DNA of 64,000 bases from Chrysoperla carnea (lineage: Eukaryota; Arthropoda; Insecta; Neuroptera; Chrysopidae), in contig NC_058339.1 of assembly GCF_905475395.1 (NCBI RefSeq), forward strand, positions 35,597,172-35,661,171. Direction: 5' to 3'. Both the position numbers and the translations under genes were made by a program. Below, piece by piece: positions 47,020 to 59,538 of the stretch (within the stretch, counting starts at the first letter, position 1; the number at the start of each line of letters is the position of its first letter). The notes under the pieces were generated by a model. That model saw only the letters and a list, made by a program, of their open reading frames with translations, ran no database searches and was not told the DNA's origin.

Positions 47020-47200
47020 CAGAAGCCGGGACTCGAATCCGGATCCTCTAAATATCCGATCTACGATGTAACCAAATCCGCCATTTTTGTTCTATGTGAG
47101 TGGTTCAAATTATATGTAACTAGTTCGCGTCTTTATTTTATTTGTATGTTTATTCTTTATTCTATTTGTAAAATTTCCCCGGTTCGAGACCCGGGTAATT
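47020..47200 (-). repeat. tRNA-like SINE remnants
   Basis: On the minus strand TGGCGGATTTGG (A-box-like) and GGATTCGAGTCCC (B box) are about 43 bases apart within 47020-47082. On the plus strand CCCGGTTCGAGACCCGGG at 47178 is another T-arm-like hairpin. No intact cloverleaf; no target duplication was found. Confidence 0.45.
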
Positions 47201-47286
47201 TTTAGCCCTTACTTATTTGTAACAATAATTTGTATGTCTTCACTTATTCATATTTTTAGGATTTTATACTATTTTTTGTCTACAGA

Positions 47287-49352
47287 ATGGCTGATGAATC
47301 AAATCCTACGTCGGATCAAACACCTCAACAATCACAACAACAGCATCACATAAATCTAAATGAAGGTAATGCAACTGCAATTGAATCGATATCGGAACGT
47401 TTATCAGAAGTAGCTGGACTTGCTGAACAACTTGACATGGCATTACGTGGTGCACAACAAGATTGCGCCTTAGCAACGCCACCAGTATCATCATCAACAA
47501 TTAACGCAAATATTATAGGGCCAATTAAAAAGATATTTGATGATAGTACAACTTCAACAACGGCTGGTGTGGCGTCACCTACAGAGGTGAGCTATGCGTA
47601 TGTTAGTATGTTAGTATGTAACGAAAACTTTGAAATTTGGCATACTTATCAAGGATCGTTGACAATACATATAATTTAATAAGTTTATTTGATTATCATG
47701 ATCAGGATTAACGATTTCCATATCTCAAAATATATACATTTACTTGCGCTCCCACCATATTTATACATATTATTTTATATATATTAAAAAACTAAAAAAC
47801 ACGCTTTCAAAAATCATTTTTTCGTAAAAAAGCGTGGGGTGCTGAAGATATTTTAAAATGATTTTACTTTTACCAATATCTGTCTACAAAATATTTGAAT
47901 TTAAAGGAATTATTTTCAACCTTTTAGTTCCGCTAGTTACAAAAGCAAGTTTTTTAGTTTTTTTAAACTATTATTTTTAAGATATTTAATCGAAATCAGA
48001 ATTTTAAACTCTAAACAAAGTTTATTTAGAGAAAGTGATTGAAATCGGACACTCGATATACACATACAAAGTATAAAAATCGTTGTTGAGTTTTCCATGT
48101 AGAAAGTTTAATATGTATATAAAGCTAGAAAACTATAGCCAAATAGCAATTTGTTTTTTAGTATTTCGATCGAAGTAAATTAATAAAAAAGACGTCATTA
48201 AAATTAATTTAAATTTTGTTTTTCGAATAAATTAAATATCTAAAAATATATTTTGTAATAATAAGACAGTATCAGCAAAAAATAATTTCAATTCGTCTAT
48301 GATTTAAGTGATGAAATAATGACACTTTTATTGCATCAATTTTTCCGTGATATTTCTGTCATTTTAAATTTGCAAAACTTTTTTTTTAATCTAAAAATAT
48401 GTGATTTATAAAATTTGTTAAATGTGTGTGTAATCGATTACAATAATGGTTCAGAAGCTTTAATTCAAAAGTTAGAGCATGTAAAATAGTTTGGTATTGA
48501 GTTTGAACGATTTTCTTCAAGTAGCAGAAATTATAAATTGCAACTTGTTTTTGATCAGGTCATACCACTTATACTTGTAACTTTGTTATCTTTGGTCCTT
48601 TTTCAATTTTATAATCGTTAAAAATTTTATTTCCCCACTCCAATTTAATGTGCGTTTCCAACTTGAACCCAGTGTTGTTGTTGAAAGTGTTGTTCCTTCC
48701 TTAAATACTTATAACAGGAAATGTTTTAGAAGAAAAAAACAACAAAATAATCTTTGCTTTGCTGACATTTAAATCGTTTATTTTGCAGAATTGGTATGCC
48801 CAAAATTCAGAGAAAAAACCTACAACACCAAGTCGTTTTGATGATGTTAAATCCGACGATGAATTCTTAACAGCATCTGAATGTACTGTTCAATCACGTT
48901 CTTCATCATTTCATACAACCTCCGAATGTGGTGCATTATCACCCTGGTGGGAACTAGATCGCAGCGTTTCACCACGTGAAGATTTACATAAAGAAAAAAT
49001 GGTGATCGCTGTTGGTTTACCAGAACTACCAAATCCAAAATCTGTATTAAAACCTAGTCCAGAAGTACCACCCGGAAAAATTGTGCACGAAGTCACTGAA
49101 ACAACACATTTAAAAGTTCAACATTGCCATACGTTAGATGTTTCTTCGTACGTTTTAACTTCGGAAACTGTCAAAGATGGAAAAAATTTAGCTGGTGCAC
49201 AACATCAAAATCTTTCAACAGTTACTGAAAAAATTGTTCATGAAGATCGTGTTAAATATATTCCGGAAGGTCGGGAAGTTATTGTACCGGTAAATGTTGA
49301 GACATCTGTTACAACAGATGCAAATGATTTGTTATTGAAACAGTTTAAAGAG
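47287..49352 (+). CDS. Unrecognised Ser/Gln/Pro-rich protein, first two coding exons
   Basis: I do not recognise this protein. Exon 1, 47287-47586, opens MADESNPTSDQTPQQSQQQH and contains a short predicted helix, ESISERLSEVAGLAEQLDMA. Exon 2, 48789-49352, adds 188 residues: NWYAQNSEKKPTTPSRFDDV, a Ser/Thr-rich acidic part (SECTVQSRSSSFHTTSE), LPNPKSVLKPSPEVPPGK and a beta-like stretch (KIVHEDRVKYIPEGREVIV). Phases are 0 and 0, with donors GTGAGC and GTGAGT. The 288 residues shown are probably a disordered N-terminus; downstream exons were not found before 64000. An acceptor AG sits at 47285, one base before the ATG, so either a 5' UTR exon is spliced here or, since the phase fits, the SESTD1 transcript runs on. 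The evidence for coding is length, composition and splice phase. Confidence 0.75.
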
Positions 49353-50844
49353 GTGAGTTGTAAGCCTGCTGAGCCTGCTGTGCTCATGTATGAAGATAAT
49401 AATAACGCTTGGTGTAAATATTATCATACTTATGTCACGCAAGAAACAATTAAAGGATGCCTTTGATTTTCAACTTTTATTTTTTACTTTAACAAAGAAT
49501 TTTGTGCTTGTTTGTTTTTATTTCGTAAGTTTTTGGTGTGTTTTTGTTCATTTTTAAGTTTTAAGGTTTTTAAATGATTTTAAATGTAACGATAGCTTTA
49601 CTTGATTTGTAAGTTAAAAATAAATTTTTCAGTGCAGCTGGAAAATTTTTTATATTCTTTTAATATTAAACTTCAATCAAAATTTGACACTTGAGACGAC
49701 CTATTTAATCAATTATTAAGTATTAATCGCAACTCGCTATCGCTTGACCAAGAAGAGTTAGACTGCCAGCTCGAGTAACAGAAAAACAATCAATTTTTTA
49801 CAGTTTTCTTGTTATGAGCTGACAGAAGTTTGATGCTTGAAGCCTCTTCTCCTCTGTGCATCAAACGGATGAATCGATGTTAGTCAGTTTGGTTAATTTG
49901 TTCGATTGTGTCTATGCTCAATGAAAATATGATCAGTCTTTTGGATTAAACTGTCTTCTTTGTTGGGTAGGAATCTATAGAAAGTAAAATGTTCATGTGC
50001 TAGATGGAGAAACAGATTTAAATTTCTTGTTTACCAGCGCTCTTTTTTTTTTTTAACAATATAAGTTTTTAGCACTCAAGGATTTTGTAATATTTTAAGA
50101 GACATATAATTTTTGATTTATTTAAGGAATTAAATTTCGATTTTTTTCCCAATATCCTAGTATGAATTAGCTAATCGTAATTACTCTTATAGTATATGTA
50201 ACGATCTGCACGGCGTGCGAATTGGTAACGAGTAAGGATTGTCAGTACGTGGTAAGCGAACAAAAAATGATCTAGGAAATTGGGGAAAAATTGAAATTTA
50301 ATTCGAAATATCGCAGAGTTCTCATTTATTATCGTTGATAATGTTAATATTTTAATTTTTTATTGTTTCTATTGAATTTTTCGAAAAATGATCTCCGTGT
50401 ATTTCAAACTTACATAATTTGGATATAAATAAATGGGATTCAAATTTTAATTTAAAAAAACAAAAAATGGTTTGTCTAGTCGTTGATTTTTTTTTTCACA
50501 ATGGTATAACTTTGCTCAAACTTGTTTAATACTTAAAACTTATTTTAATTATAAAAAGGAAATTGATTATTGAAGACAAATTAAGAAAATTTATTTTGCC
50601 ATTATTATTTATCTTTAAAAGTAAAGCTAGTAAAATGCCAATATTTATAATTTTTGTATTTAAGAATTTTGTGTGTGTTTTTTATATTAAAAAAATATAT
50701 ATTATTTTATTGATTTTGAATTATTTGTTGCATTTTTATTATTTTTTGCATGGCTTTTTGTGTAATTATTTTTAAGATTGATTTATATAACAAGGTAAGT
50801 GAAATGTTCCATTTAAATATGTTAACAAATGAAATTTATAAATT

Positions 50845-51015
50845 TTAAAAAGCCCCCGACAAATACGATTTTTTCCTTGTTACCCGATTTTTGGAAACTA
50901 AGCTATAAAATGTTTCCAATCAAGTCGGTTCGACCGTTTAGCGGCTACGATGCCACTGAGAAACACACAGACGCACAGATAAACACTATAACTTATAACA
51001 CTCCTTCTTAACTCA
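50845..51015 (+). repeat. Repeat-D copy 1
   Basis: CAAGTCGGTTCGACCGTTTA, GCTACGATGCCACTGAGAAA, CACACAGACGCACAG and ACTTATAACACTCCTTCTTA match the pattern at 51385-51480 and 55560-55890. An interspersed repeat with a conserved 'GATGCCAC ... ATAACACYCC' core. Confidence 0.55.
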
Positions 51016-51339
51016 ATATCAAAGTGATGGCCAAGGACATCAGATGAGATGAAAAGGATACTTAGAGAGCTATCATTTTTTGGGACAAATTTTTGGAAAC
51101 ATTTTAATTCAAATTGAAATCTTTGAGTTGAGTTTGCTATTTTGATTTATTATTTTGAATTACTTTATTATTTTACCATTTCACTTCTCGAAATGAATTG
51201 AGTCAGGTTTATTTGACCATTCATTTCCAGAGTAATTATTTATATGTTAAAATTATATGTCATGCCTTTTCTGTCATCGACAATTTTTTAGTTTTTTCGG
51301 GAAAACTAATCTTGCACTTGAAACAAAGCTAAGAACACT

Positions 51340-51480
51340 CTCCGTTTAATTACCTTTTAAATGAAACAAAAAAAATTAAAATCGGTTCATCCGATCAGGC
51401 GGTAAGATGCCACAGACAGACAAACACATAGACACATAGCGGTCAAATTTATAACACCCCTTTTTTAGTTCGGGGGTTAA
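51340..51480 (+). repeat. Repeat-D copy 2
   Basis: AAAATCGGTTCATCCGATCA, GATGCCACAGACAGACAAAC and TTTATAACACCCCTTTTTTA, ending in CGGGGGTTAA. About 370 bp downstream of copy 1. Confidence 0.55.
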
Positions 51481-52554
51481 AAAAACAACGTATTTGTTTT
51501 TCTATAAGTAATTTAAATCACCGACGAATTTTTAATTAATCCAGGCGAGATTGGTTATAGATTTTTGTTGACTGTATTTCAGTATTTTATTTATTTTGAG
51601 TTACTGAGGTCCCATGAGATTAATTCTATCTAAACTTGGATCGGAAATGGGTACACATTAACCAACTGTGAAATCTGGCATCTGGATTGGCAGGCCATAT
51701 TCTTACCTATATTTAGTTTGCAACAAATCTTTTTTAGATTTTAAGTATGTTAACTATATGCAGTACACATTGTATTCATGTTCTAATACTTGCCATCATT
51801 CAGAAATCAATGTATGCATACAACAATCACATTCTATTGCCTATTGTTATATTAATTTTTACCAATTGTTCATTTTATTCAAATCGATTAACAGTTTGAG
51901 TATCTTCTTACTCGTTTTCAGTGAATTTACTGATATTATGTCTGTTTTTCTATATACAAAAAGGAAAGTTATATTTAAATTTTTTGAATGGTAATTTTCG
52001 CTAAAATAGGAGAGAAACAGCCTCTCTTCATAGCAGTACTATTCCTTTACACTGTGTATTTTTTTGAAAATTTATTAAATAGCTGTCGAAAACGTGTGAT
52101 GATAAAATATGAGTGGTGAATCGCACAAGATCGTAATGTACCATGGGAGCACACCCGAATGGACCTAGGATTATCTTCACCTTTTGTGCCTGAAAGTACT
52201 AGCTTCAACATGTACTCTTCCAATTTACAGACTAAAAGTTTCTCATACGAGTATTTTCTTTTACAAGCGTCTTGAAACAGCTTACATTATTATTTTAAAC
52301 GACTCAGGGTGAATAAGACTTCTTTTTCCACTTATAATACATTCACCGATACTTGATTAGTTATAAAAGTGGTATCATAATGTCGTCAGTTTCATGGGTA
52401 AAATTTTTGTCTTTTCAAATTTTACCTTCTCAACATCGTACAATTTGTTTAAAATTAAATTTTGCCTAAAGTTAATACTCACTATTAAGCAATGATTTAT
52501 ATAGAATTTGCATTAAAAAATAAACAGTAGTCAACTTGTTAAAAAAACCTTATA

Positions 52555-52642
52555 ATGGAAGAGCCAGGCCAAAAAATATTCGATGAATTTACTAAAGCTG
52601 ATCATTTGAGGTTTGGTTATAGTAGTTGTGTACACACACAAA
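52555..52642 (+). repeat. ~86-bp conserved repeat, copy 2
   Basis: Matches 33467-33552: GAGCCAGGCCAAAAAA, TTTACTAAAGCTGATCAT, GTTATAGTAGTTGTGTACAC. The match stops abruptly at both ends. Confidence 0.65.
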
Positions 52643-54174
52643 CTCAGTCAAGCGAACGATAGAACAGGGATCAGATATATGCAATCGAAATGGTTAAGTT
52701 TTACGTAGTAAATTTTCAGCTTTAGAAATAAATTTTTCTAAAGCTGAAAATTGTTATACAGATTGTATATTGCATATAAATAACACATGATTGTCAGTTA
52801 GTTAGGTGTTAGAACAGCGCTGGTCAGTCAGTCCATATTCATGAACAATTTTTTTCGAAATTATGTTCACTTTTTAGCTCTGGAACCAAATGTCCTACTA
52901 ATGTTGCTCACCGGACAGATCTCTTACCAGACAAGCAAAGTGATTAATTAATTAATTTAAAATATGAAAAATTTGCATAAATATTGCACTAAAATTATCC
53001 TTTTTCAAATATAACATTGAAGTAATTGCATTTACAGAAGCTAGGTTTCTATCTTTGAGAGGGAATTCAAACTTCTACATTTACCTTTCGATTTTTCTTT
53101 CTTTGTTCTTTGTTTATAATTGATGATCAAGCAAAAGAGCTTATAAAACAAGGTTGAAAAACTTGATAAGATAAAATTTTTAATTTGAGTCTAAAAAGTT
53201 GATTTTAAGGTGTGGTTTGCACAAAACGTGTTAAGAATTTTGAGCTGGAATGTTTGAATTTAATTATATAGGTTCTTTTTGTATAAGGATTTACAGAAAA
53301 GCTTGATTAAAATAATTTTAAATTGAAAATTATCGATAATAACTTTTATAAATAAAAATGATACATAATATGGAACAGATTTGAAATTTTCAAAGTTTTC
53401 AATTATAAAAATATCTATTTTCAGCATCAACTCTAATATAAATAATGGAAAGGCATTCATATACATATAATTTTCTTAAAATAAACTAAAACACAGCAGC
53501 AGCCACCCGTCGTTATAGAGTCTCTGTTTATTGTAAATAAATATAAAATAATAATATTCTGTTTATAATATATTTCTGCAAATTATTTGAAAGAAAAAAG
53601 AAGAAAATTTTTAAAAGTTCTTATTAAAACTTCCTATACATTAAAAATATGCATATTAAATTTCGCTATAATTTTTACTTTTGTGATAAGATTAGTGTAA
53701 ATTAAGTCATTTTATATCAAAAATAAGACTAGAAGGACGACAAGTATAGAGGAGAGTAATCCTGATAGCATCCCTTAACTTTAAACAGTGGAATTGCAAC
53801 ATTGCAATTTGATTTACAAATATTTTGTATAAAGTAAAGCTGCTTTTTTGGTATGTATGCTGCTTGTTTTGGTATGTTATTTAACTAAGTTTTGCAAGCA
53901 AAAAAAAAGGTTGTGCCCTAAATTTTCGGAGTTTTTCTAGTTTTTTACATATTAGGCAAGTAGCAAACATTTTTTTGCTTGCAAAACGTAGTTTCACACT
54001 TCCTTAAAGAGTCAAAATAATATACCAGAAAAGCAGGATTACATCGTCTTCCGGCCGCCGTTTTCGAAAAAGTATTTTCTAGAAAACTTTGTTTTCTTGT
54101 TCTTTTCTAATTTTTTTTATTATGCTCACTAGTTGAAGCTACCAACAAATTTCCGTCTCCCTATCTTTTATATT

Positions 54175-54325
54175 TTTTTACAAAATGGGCACCAAAGTGT
54201 TGTCCTAATTTATCCCTTCAAGAGAAAATAAAGATGTTACGAAAAATTGTTTCTAACAAAAGTTGTTAATTTTTTTAAAAGAAATATTTTTTACATTTAA
54301 ACTATCTCTAACTGTTTAAAATAAG
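54175..54325 (+). mobile_element. Rep-A fragment
   Basis: Keeps only the middle of the family: AAAGATGTTACGAAAAATTG, AACAAAAGTTGTTAATTTTT and TAAACTATCTCTAACTGTTT. Confidence 0.5.
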
Positions 54326-55419
54326 TAAAACTCAAAATTTTAACATTTCTGGAAACCCTGTATTTAAAAATGCAGACAAAAAACTTGTAGAACATACATT
54401 TTCTATTTACCAAAATATTCATTACCACGTAACTATACGATATTACAATTCTTTGTTTTTCGGATCCAGAAAGAAAATATATATTAACATTTACTGGAAT
54501 ATAACTAGTCACTCGGAAGCCTTAATTGTGTCTATATTTCTAACAGTCCGACTCTGTGATCAAGCTGAAAGATGAGAATCAGTGATATAGTTGCTAACTT
54601 ATATAAAATAGGTTTGACAATTTCGAAGTGAAACCAGAAGCTTCACCATTTTACATGACGAAGCCCAAAAAATTTCCCGAATTATCGAGAAACTATAAAA
54701 AATTCACATATAAATTATTAAACACTCAAGGTATAGAAGTCCATTTGCCAACAAATTTCATAAATATTAGTGAAAACTTTCACAGTAAGCTAAAATAATT
54801 GTTTGAAAATATCTCAATAATTAAATAAGTTAGGAAATTTGATAAAGGTATGGTATTCAATGACCTTTTTTGTGGACTAAATATTTATGATATTATTTAT
54901 ATTTATTTAACAAATTTTATTTTGCGTGGGTGGGGCCAAAAGGATATTGCTAAATAGTTACAAATGCTAAAGTAAACTTAAACAAATATTTTACACATTA
55001 TTATTATATAATTCTCACGTGATCGTAAAATTTTTTTGCAATAAATAATTTAGATAATGGATAATTATTAGTTCATATAAATATGTTCGCAATATGTTTT
55101 ATTATTAAACTATTCAAAAAAAATCAATTTAATTGAGCGTAACGATTATTATGTTACGGTTTAGTAATTATACTCAATGTAAATTATATTTAACAGGTAC
55201 CTCAACTAATATTAATGTCTCAATCTGATTAGAGCCATAATATGTTTTTGACACCCTACTGTGTTCATTCTGTCATTGTATTTTGATAGTTCGAATTCAA
55301 TTTAAATATGAAATTATTTCAATAAAACTAAACAAATCCAAGACACAACAGATTTAATCGAGTCGTTTGTGACATTGTAGCTCCCATATGGACTAACCGA
55401 TTTTGTAATTTGATCGGGA

Positions 55420-55890
55420 GTGTTCATTATAGCTTTGTTTCAAGAAATTTTGCTCAGCCGCTTAAAGATAGTCACCTTTTTATTGATTGTTATCCGGGTA
55501 TGGAACCCTAAACTCGAACTTAAAACTCTAAGAATACAATCGATCAAATTAACTTTCAATAAAATGCAAAATCTGTTCACCCGTTTAGGAACTACGATGC
55601 CACAAACCCAGGTCTGTGATTTTGATTTTTTATTGCGTTTGAAAGGTAATTTTATCGAGAGTATTCTCAGCTATGTTTCAAGAAAATCTGCTTTGCCGTT
55701 TCCAGATTATCACCTCTTTTCTACTCTGTTCGATTACGGAATCGTAAACTCGCACTTGAAATACAGCGATGACCACTCTCGATCAAATTACCTTTAAAAA
55801 AATCAAAATACGTTTATCCGTAAAAAAAAAACAAAATTGGAGACAAAATACACAGATCCATGGATACGTTAAACTTATAACACTTCTCTT
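55420..55890 (+). repeat. Repeat-D copy 3, internally duplicated
   Basis: Two related ~230-bp units: GCTTTGTTTCAAGAAATTTT at 55432 and GCTATGTTTCAAGAAAATCT at 55672. Each is followed by a GATCAAATTAMCTTT and then AAAATMYGTTYAYCCG stretch. The 125-residue open frame over it is a by-product of the repeat, not a gene. Confidence 0.6.
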
Positions 55891-56736
55891 TTAAACCGGC
55901 AGCTGAAATTTGGTAATTTTTATGATTGACAAACAATTTGCTTGTGCCATTTTATTATTTGCTGAATACTTCCACATATGAGACGAAGTATTTGCTGAAT
56001 ACTTCCTCATCAATATTTTAAATATCAACTGCTAATAAATCAAAAATATGAAAGAAGCATCTTGTTATACCGTCAAAAAAAAGCAATTTTTGGCCTATTT
56101 GTTTGTCTGTTAGCCCGCCTTTTTACTGTGCCGTAAACTTCATACGATTATATTGATTATATTGGTAATATTGGTAGTTTTACTATTATTTATTTTCTAC
56201 TTTTTAGTTCAGCTAGCTACAAAAGCGTGTTTTTTAGTTTTTTAAATTATTTTATTAATTGATATTATGGAATCTTATATGCGCTTCCACCAGAATTATA
56301 TGATTTATTTATATTACAAAATCGTTATTCTTGAAGATTTTGTGCAGTAAAATTAGACAAACTTATCGAATTATGTATTTTTGTACGGTCCTTGATCATT
56401 GTGCGAAATTTGAATTCAATCCGACGTTTTGAAGTGGGTGAATATCACGTTCAAAGATTCCGATACATAGATATATAGAACAAGCTAATAACAATGTGTT
56501 AAAAAAACGAACTTTGTTGCTCCTAGTCTACTAGGATTACGCCAAAGAATACTTTGTTTTTTTTTTTTAATCCCAAATGTTGAAGCTACCTACGAATCTG
56601 CAACTATGGAAGAGATTTTATTTTGAGCAAACTGCCGTACATATAAGAGACTATCACGTAATTAAGCAGAAAATTTTGAGTTAAATGCCAATTTTTTTTC
56701 TATTGTTATAAAATTTTAATTGACTGTATCGAAATA

Positions 56737-57286
56737 AAAACAAGTGAAAACAAACAATTGACTGAGTTAATTGTTGAAATACCATGCATAGTCAGTGTTG
56801 ATTTCTTTATCACATTACACATACATACATGTCACACATACATAACTGATAATCAAGTATAGTACATATTATAAAATTTCCGCCTAATTGGCCCACGGGT
56901 AAACAGTGATGTTTACGAAAAAATGTTTCAAACAAAAGTTGTTTAATTTTTGATAAGGAACATTTTTTTACATTTAAACTTTTGTTCTATCTCTAACGGT
57001 TTACAAGATGGGTACTAGACCCAATTGACCTATGATGCTCATTTACGAACTTGACCTCACTTTTTACGTCCTGAGTACGCTGTAAAAATTTCAGCTCGAT
57101 ATCTTTTTTCTTTTTTGAGATATCGTGTCCACAGACGGACGGACGGACGGACAACCAGAAATGAACTAATTAGGTGATTTTATGAACACCTATGATAAAA
57201 TTTTTTTCCTAGCATTATTATTTTTAAGCGTTACAAACTTGGGACTAAACTTAATATACTATGTATATTTCATATATACATGGTAT
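56737..57286 (+). mobile_element. Rep-A, full-length forward copy
   Basis: Best reference copy: ACAAGTGAAAACAAACAATT, GACTGAGTTAATTGTTGAAA, ATACCATGCATA at the start; TATACATGGTAT at the end; and in between AACAGTGATGTTTACG, CTATCTCTAACGGTTTAC, a GACG microsatellite (57133-57153) and AACTTGGGACTAAACTTAAT. ATACCATG/CATGGTAT form short inverted ends. No ORF of note. Confidence 0.8.
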
Positions 57287-59364
57287 AACAATAAACGAAT
57301 TATTTTTGTTGTTGAAAGAACCATTTATTCAAGAAATAATTTTATCGATAAATTTGTCGGTACCGTATTGATTATGGAAGTGGCCATGAATGGTCGATTC
57401 GTTCGTTCGATCGTTTTGTACACATATACTGAAACGAATATGTAAAAATATTTTAATGACGTTCGTATTATATACAAAATAATATCTATATACATACATT
57501 AACTATAAAGCAGTTATTTATCGAATGATGCGGAATTATCTTCGTTAAAGCAAAAATCTGGTTATATCGCATACTATATATACAATAAAATTTTACACAC
57601 ATGCATTGATAGAACTTTAAAAAATTTTGGTGTGAATTATTAACTTAACCTCTGTGTATTGGCATAAATACTGGAAATCGGTTGGTTCATTTCTAAAAAG
57701 ACATATCCTGTAACTTTGGATTTTAATTATGGTGAGCCCATGCAGGAATTTATAAATTTGGTTCTCCTGGATAGTTTCAAAAATTGTCTCCGGCCGTTAT
57801 TCAAAATCTATCAATAAAGACCTTTTCGTTCTAATTACGATTCTTTGCCGGGAGGACCTTTGACAAAATACTTTTTTTTTTAGTCGATCAGTATTTCACT
57901 AACAAATTTTGAAAGTTTGTTAATCTATCCTAATCTTTAGAGAACAAAAGAGGCGTGAGTAACCGACAACAACCAAGCTGAAAGATTCGTCACCTTTTCG
58001 CCGCCAAACGCTTAGCTTTCACCCCGCGTCTGATCCTTTTCTCTACAACGTGCGATGCTTGCTAAGTGCATACCTACTTACACAAATAACGCTCCTAGGC
58101 ACAAACCTATTTTTCCGTAGAGATAATCCATCTTTGGGAGAATGGCTATGTTTCATGAAAATTTGACGTTTAAAAATTTTTTGATTTCTCATAGTTTTTG
58201 AGAAAAATTAAACATTGAAAATTATCTTTTTGATAGAAACATGAATATTCTCAACGCTTCCAACATAATTAACAATTGATTTCATTTCTTTTAAAGCGCT
58301 TATTAAATTAAAGCGCTTTAAAAAGAAATACCATTAATTTTTTCGCAACTATATCTTTTCAAAATCAAAATCTTTGGAAAAAGGCGTTTTCAAAATCATG
58401 CACTTCTTCGTCTTACAATTCAATTGGAAAAACCAATTTTCATAAGTTATGTTTATTCAAACTTAGATTTCCCAAGATTATATTCATAGTCCTTGGTTTT
58501 AAACGGTTTCCTGTTTTGCTTCGGGAGTTTTTAAACTTTATTATAGGTTGAAGCTTTATATTAAATATCAAATAAATGAAAATTAAGTTATTCCATTTCC
58601 ATTTTTTTTGTCTGTTGTAGTAGTCATTGGCAACACAATATGAAAAAAATACCACGTAGTTTTCTAACTGTCGAAAGGATTCTAAATTCTTAAAAATTAA
58701 CCTTTCGTTAGTGACAATCTTCATGCCATTTTGCGCTTGGCGCTTTAACAAATAGCTTGGCGCTTTAACAAATATTAAATTAATCATGTTCATATGCTCA
58801 TTCAACTCAATCACCGTTTTTAGATCGCCAAGTTCAAATCAACGCTTACAAATTCTAAGGTACAAACCTTCGTTGTAGTCTGTATACATAGAGGTTAAAA
58901 AAAATCATCTACTTCTCTGGCCGTATATTATAGAGCTGTTGATGATTACCGCGTACGTAGAACAGCCCGTGTTTATATGGAATCACATAATAATCTGAAA
59001 AGTAGCTGCAGCATAATATTATACACAACACATATACAAGCGCTAGTTGATCGCGATGTTGTTGTGAGGAAAGTCGTCAACCTACCGCCCGTCGCGAAAC
59101 AATTGAACAACAATCGCGCATACAATAATATAACCGTTTTTATATAAAAACATTAATCGCGCATAATGTGTATATACTAATTTTTATTTTCTACATAATT
59201 TAAAGAGAGAGATAGAGAGTTTGTATTATTTCCCACAAACAAAAATCCCGGATATTTGTGATTAAAAGTTTCCATCCTCCGATTGTTGTTGTCCGTTCGA
59301 AAATAATGAAATACGAAATTTAAAAAAAAAAAAAAGTGTTGTTGTTTTGTACATTGTTAGAGTT

Positions 59365-59538
59365 ATGGAAGTTAAAGGCGATACAATAGATGGAGCTGTT
59401 CCTTCAACGAGTGTGGCCGTTGATGTGGGTGGTGCTAGTGGTGAATCTTCTTCACAAACAACGCCCGTTAAAACAACAATAATTAGTACAATTGCTGTAC
59501 AAAGTGGAAAAGCGCGTCTTGTTATTGCGATTTTACAT
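59365..59538 (+). CDS. Probable first coding exon of an unidentified gene or isoform
   Basis: Opens MEVKGDTIDGAVPSTSVAVD at 59365 and ends ...GKARLVIAILH at a GTAAGA donor, 58 codons, phase 0. The frame uses codons with more G+C than flanking DNA. It reads as a low-complexity Gly/Ser/Thr leader followed by a hydrophobic strand, as at the start of a beta-sandwich domain (C2-like, weak guess). The upstream 58920-59110 stretch is CpG-rich (GATCGCGATG, CCCGTCGCG), fitting a promoter. The next exon lies beyond what I could recognise. Because the 47.3-kb gene also leaves exon 2 in phase 0, this could be an internal alternative first exon of that gene. The opposite-strand open frame over the same bases is a shadow. 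Confidence 0.6.

Larger units (their letters stand above)
49353..59364 (+). other. 10 kb, probably intron of the 47.3-kb gene; repeats only
   Basis: No exon recognised. Holds repeat-D copies, Rep-A copies and the short 52555 repeat (all listed). A faint LINE-like piece lies at 52140-52230 on the minus strand. The remaining open frames (50563, 51668, 58440) look accidental. A somewhat GC-richer part, 57950-58110, has no open frame. Confidence 0.4.

Noticed and set aside
47020-47085. Functional tRNA on the minus strand
   Set aside because: B box present, but no consistent cloverleaf or 7-bp acceptor stem.
51668-51994. 108-residue hydrophobic open frame, receptor-like at first sight
   Set aside because: No ATG context, no splice partners, composition explained by AT-rich DNA.
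52140-52230. Minus-strand text resembling the C-terminal tail of LINE reverse transcriptases (EEYMLKLVLSGTKGED, or KVKIILG in another frame)
   Set aside because: Similarity is short and needs a frameshift; not strong enough to annotate without a search.
55420-55797. 125-residue open frame
   Set aside because: Lies wholly in a tandemly duplicated interspersed repeat; the protein shows the same repeat and nothing else.
58440-58814. 124-residue open frame on the minus strand
   Set aside because: No recognisable domain or splice structure; overlaps a local GCTTGGCGCTTTAACAAAT duplication.
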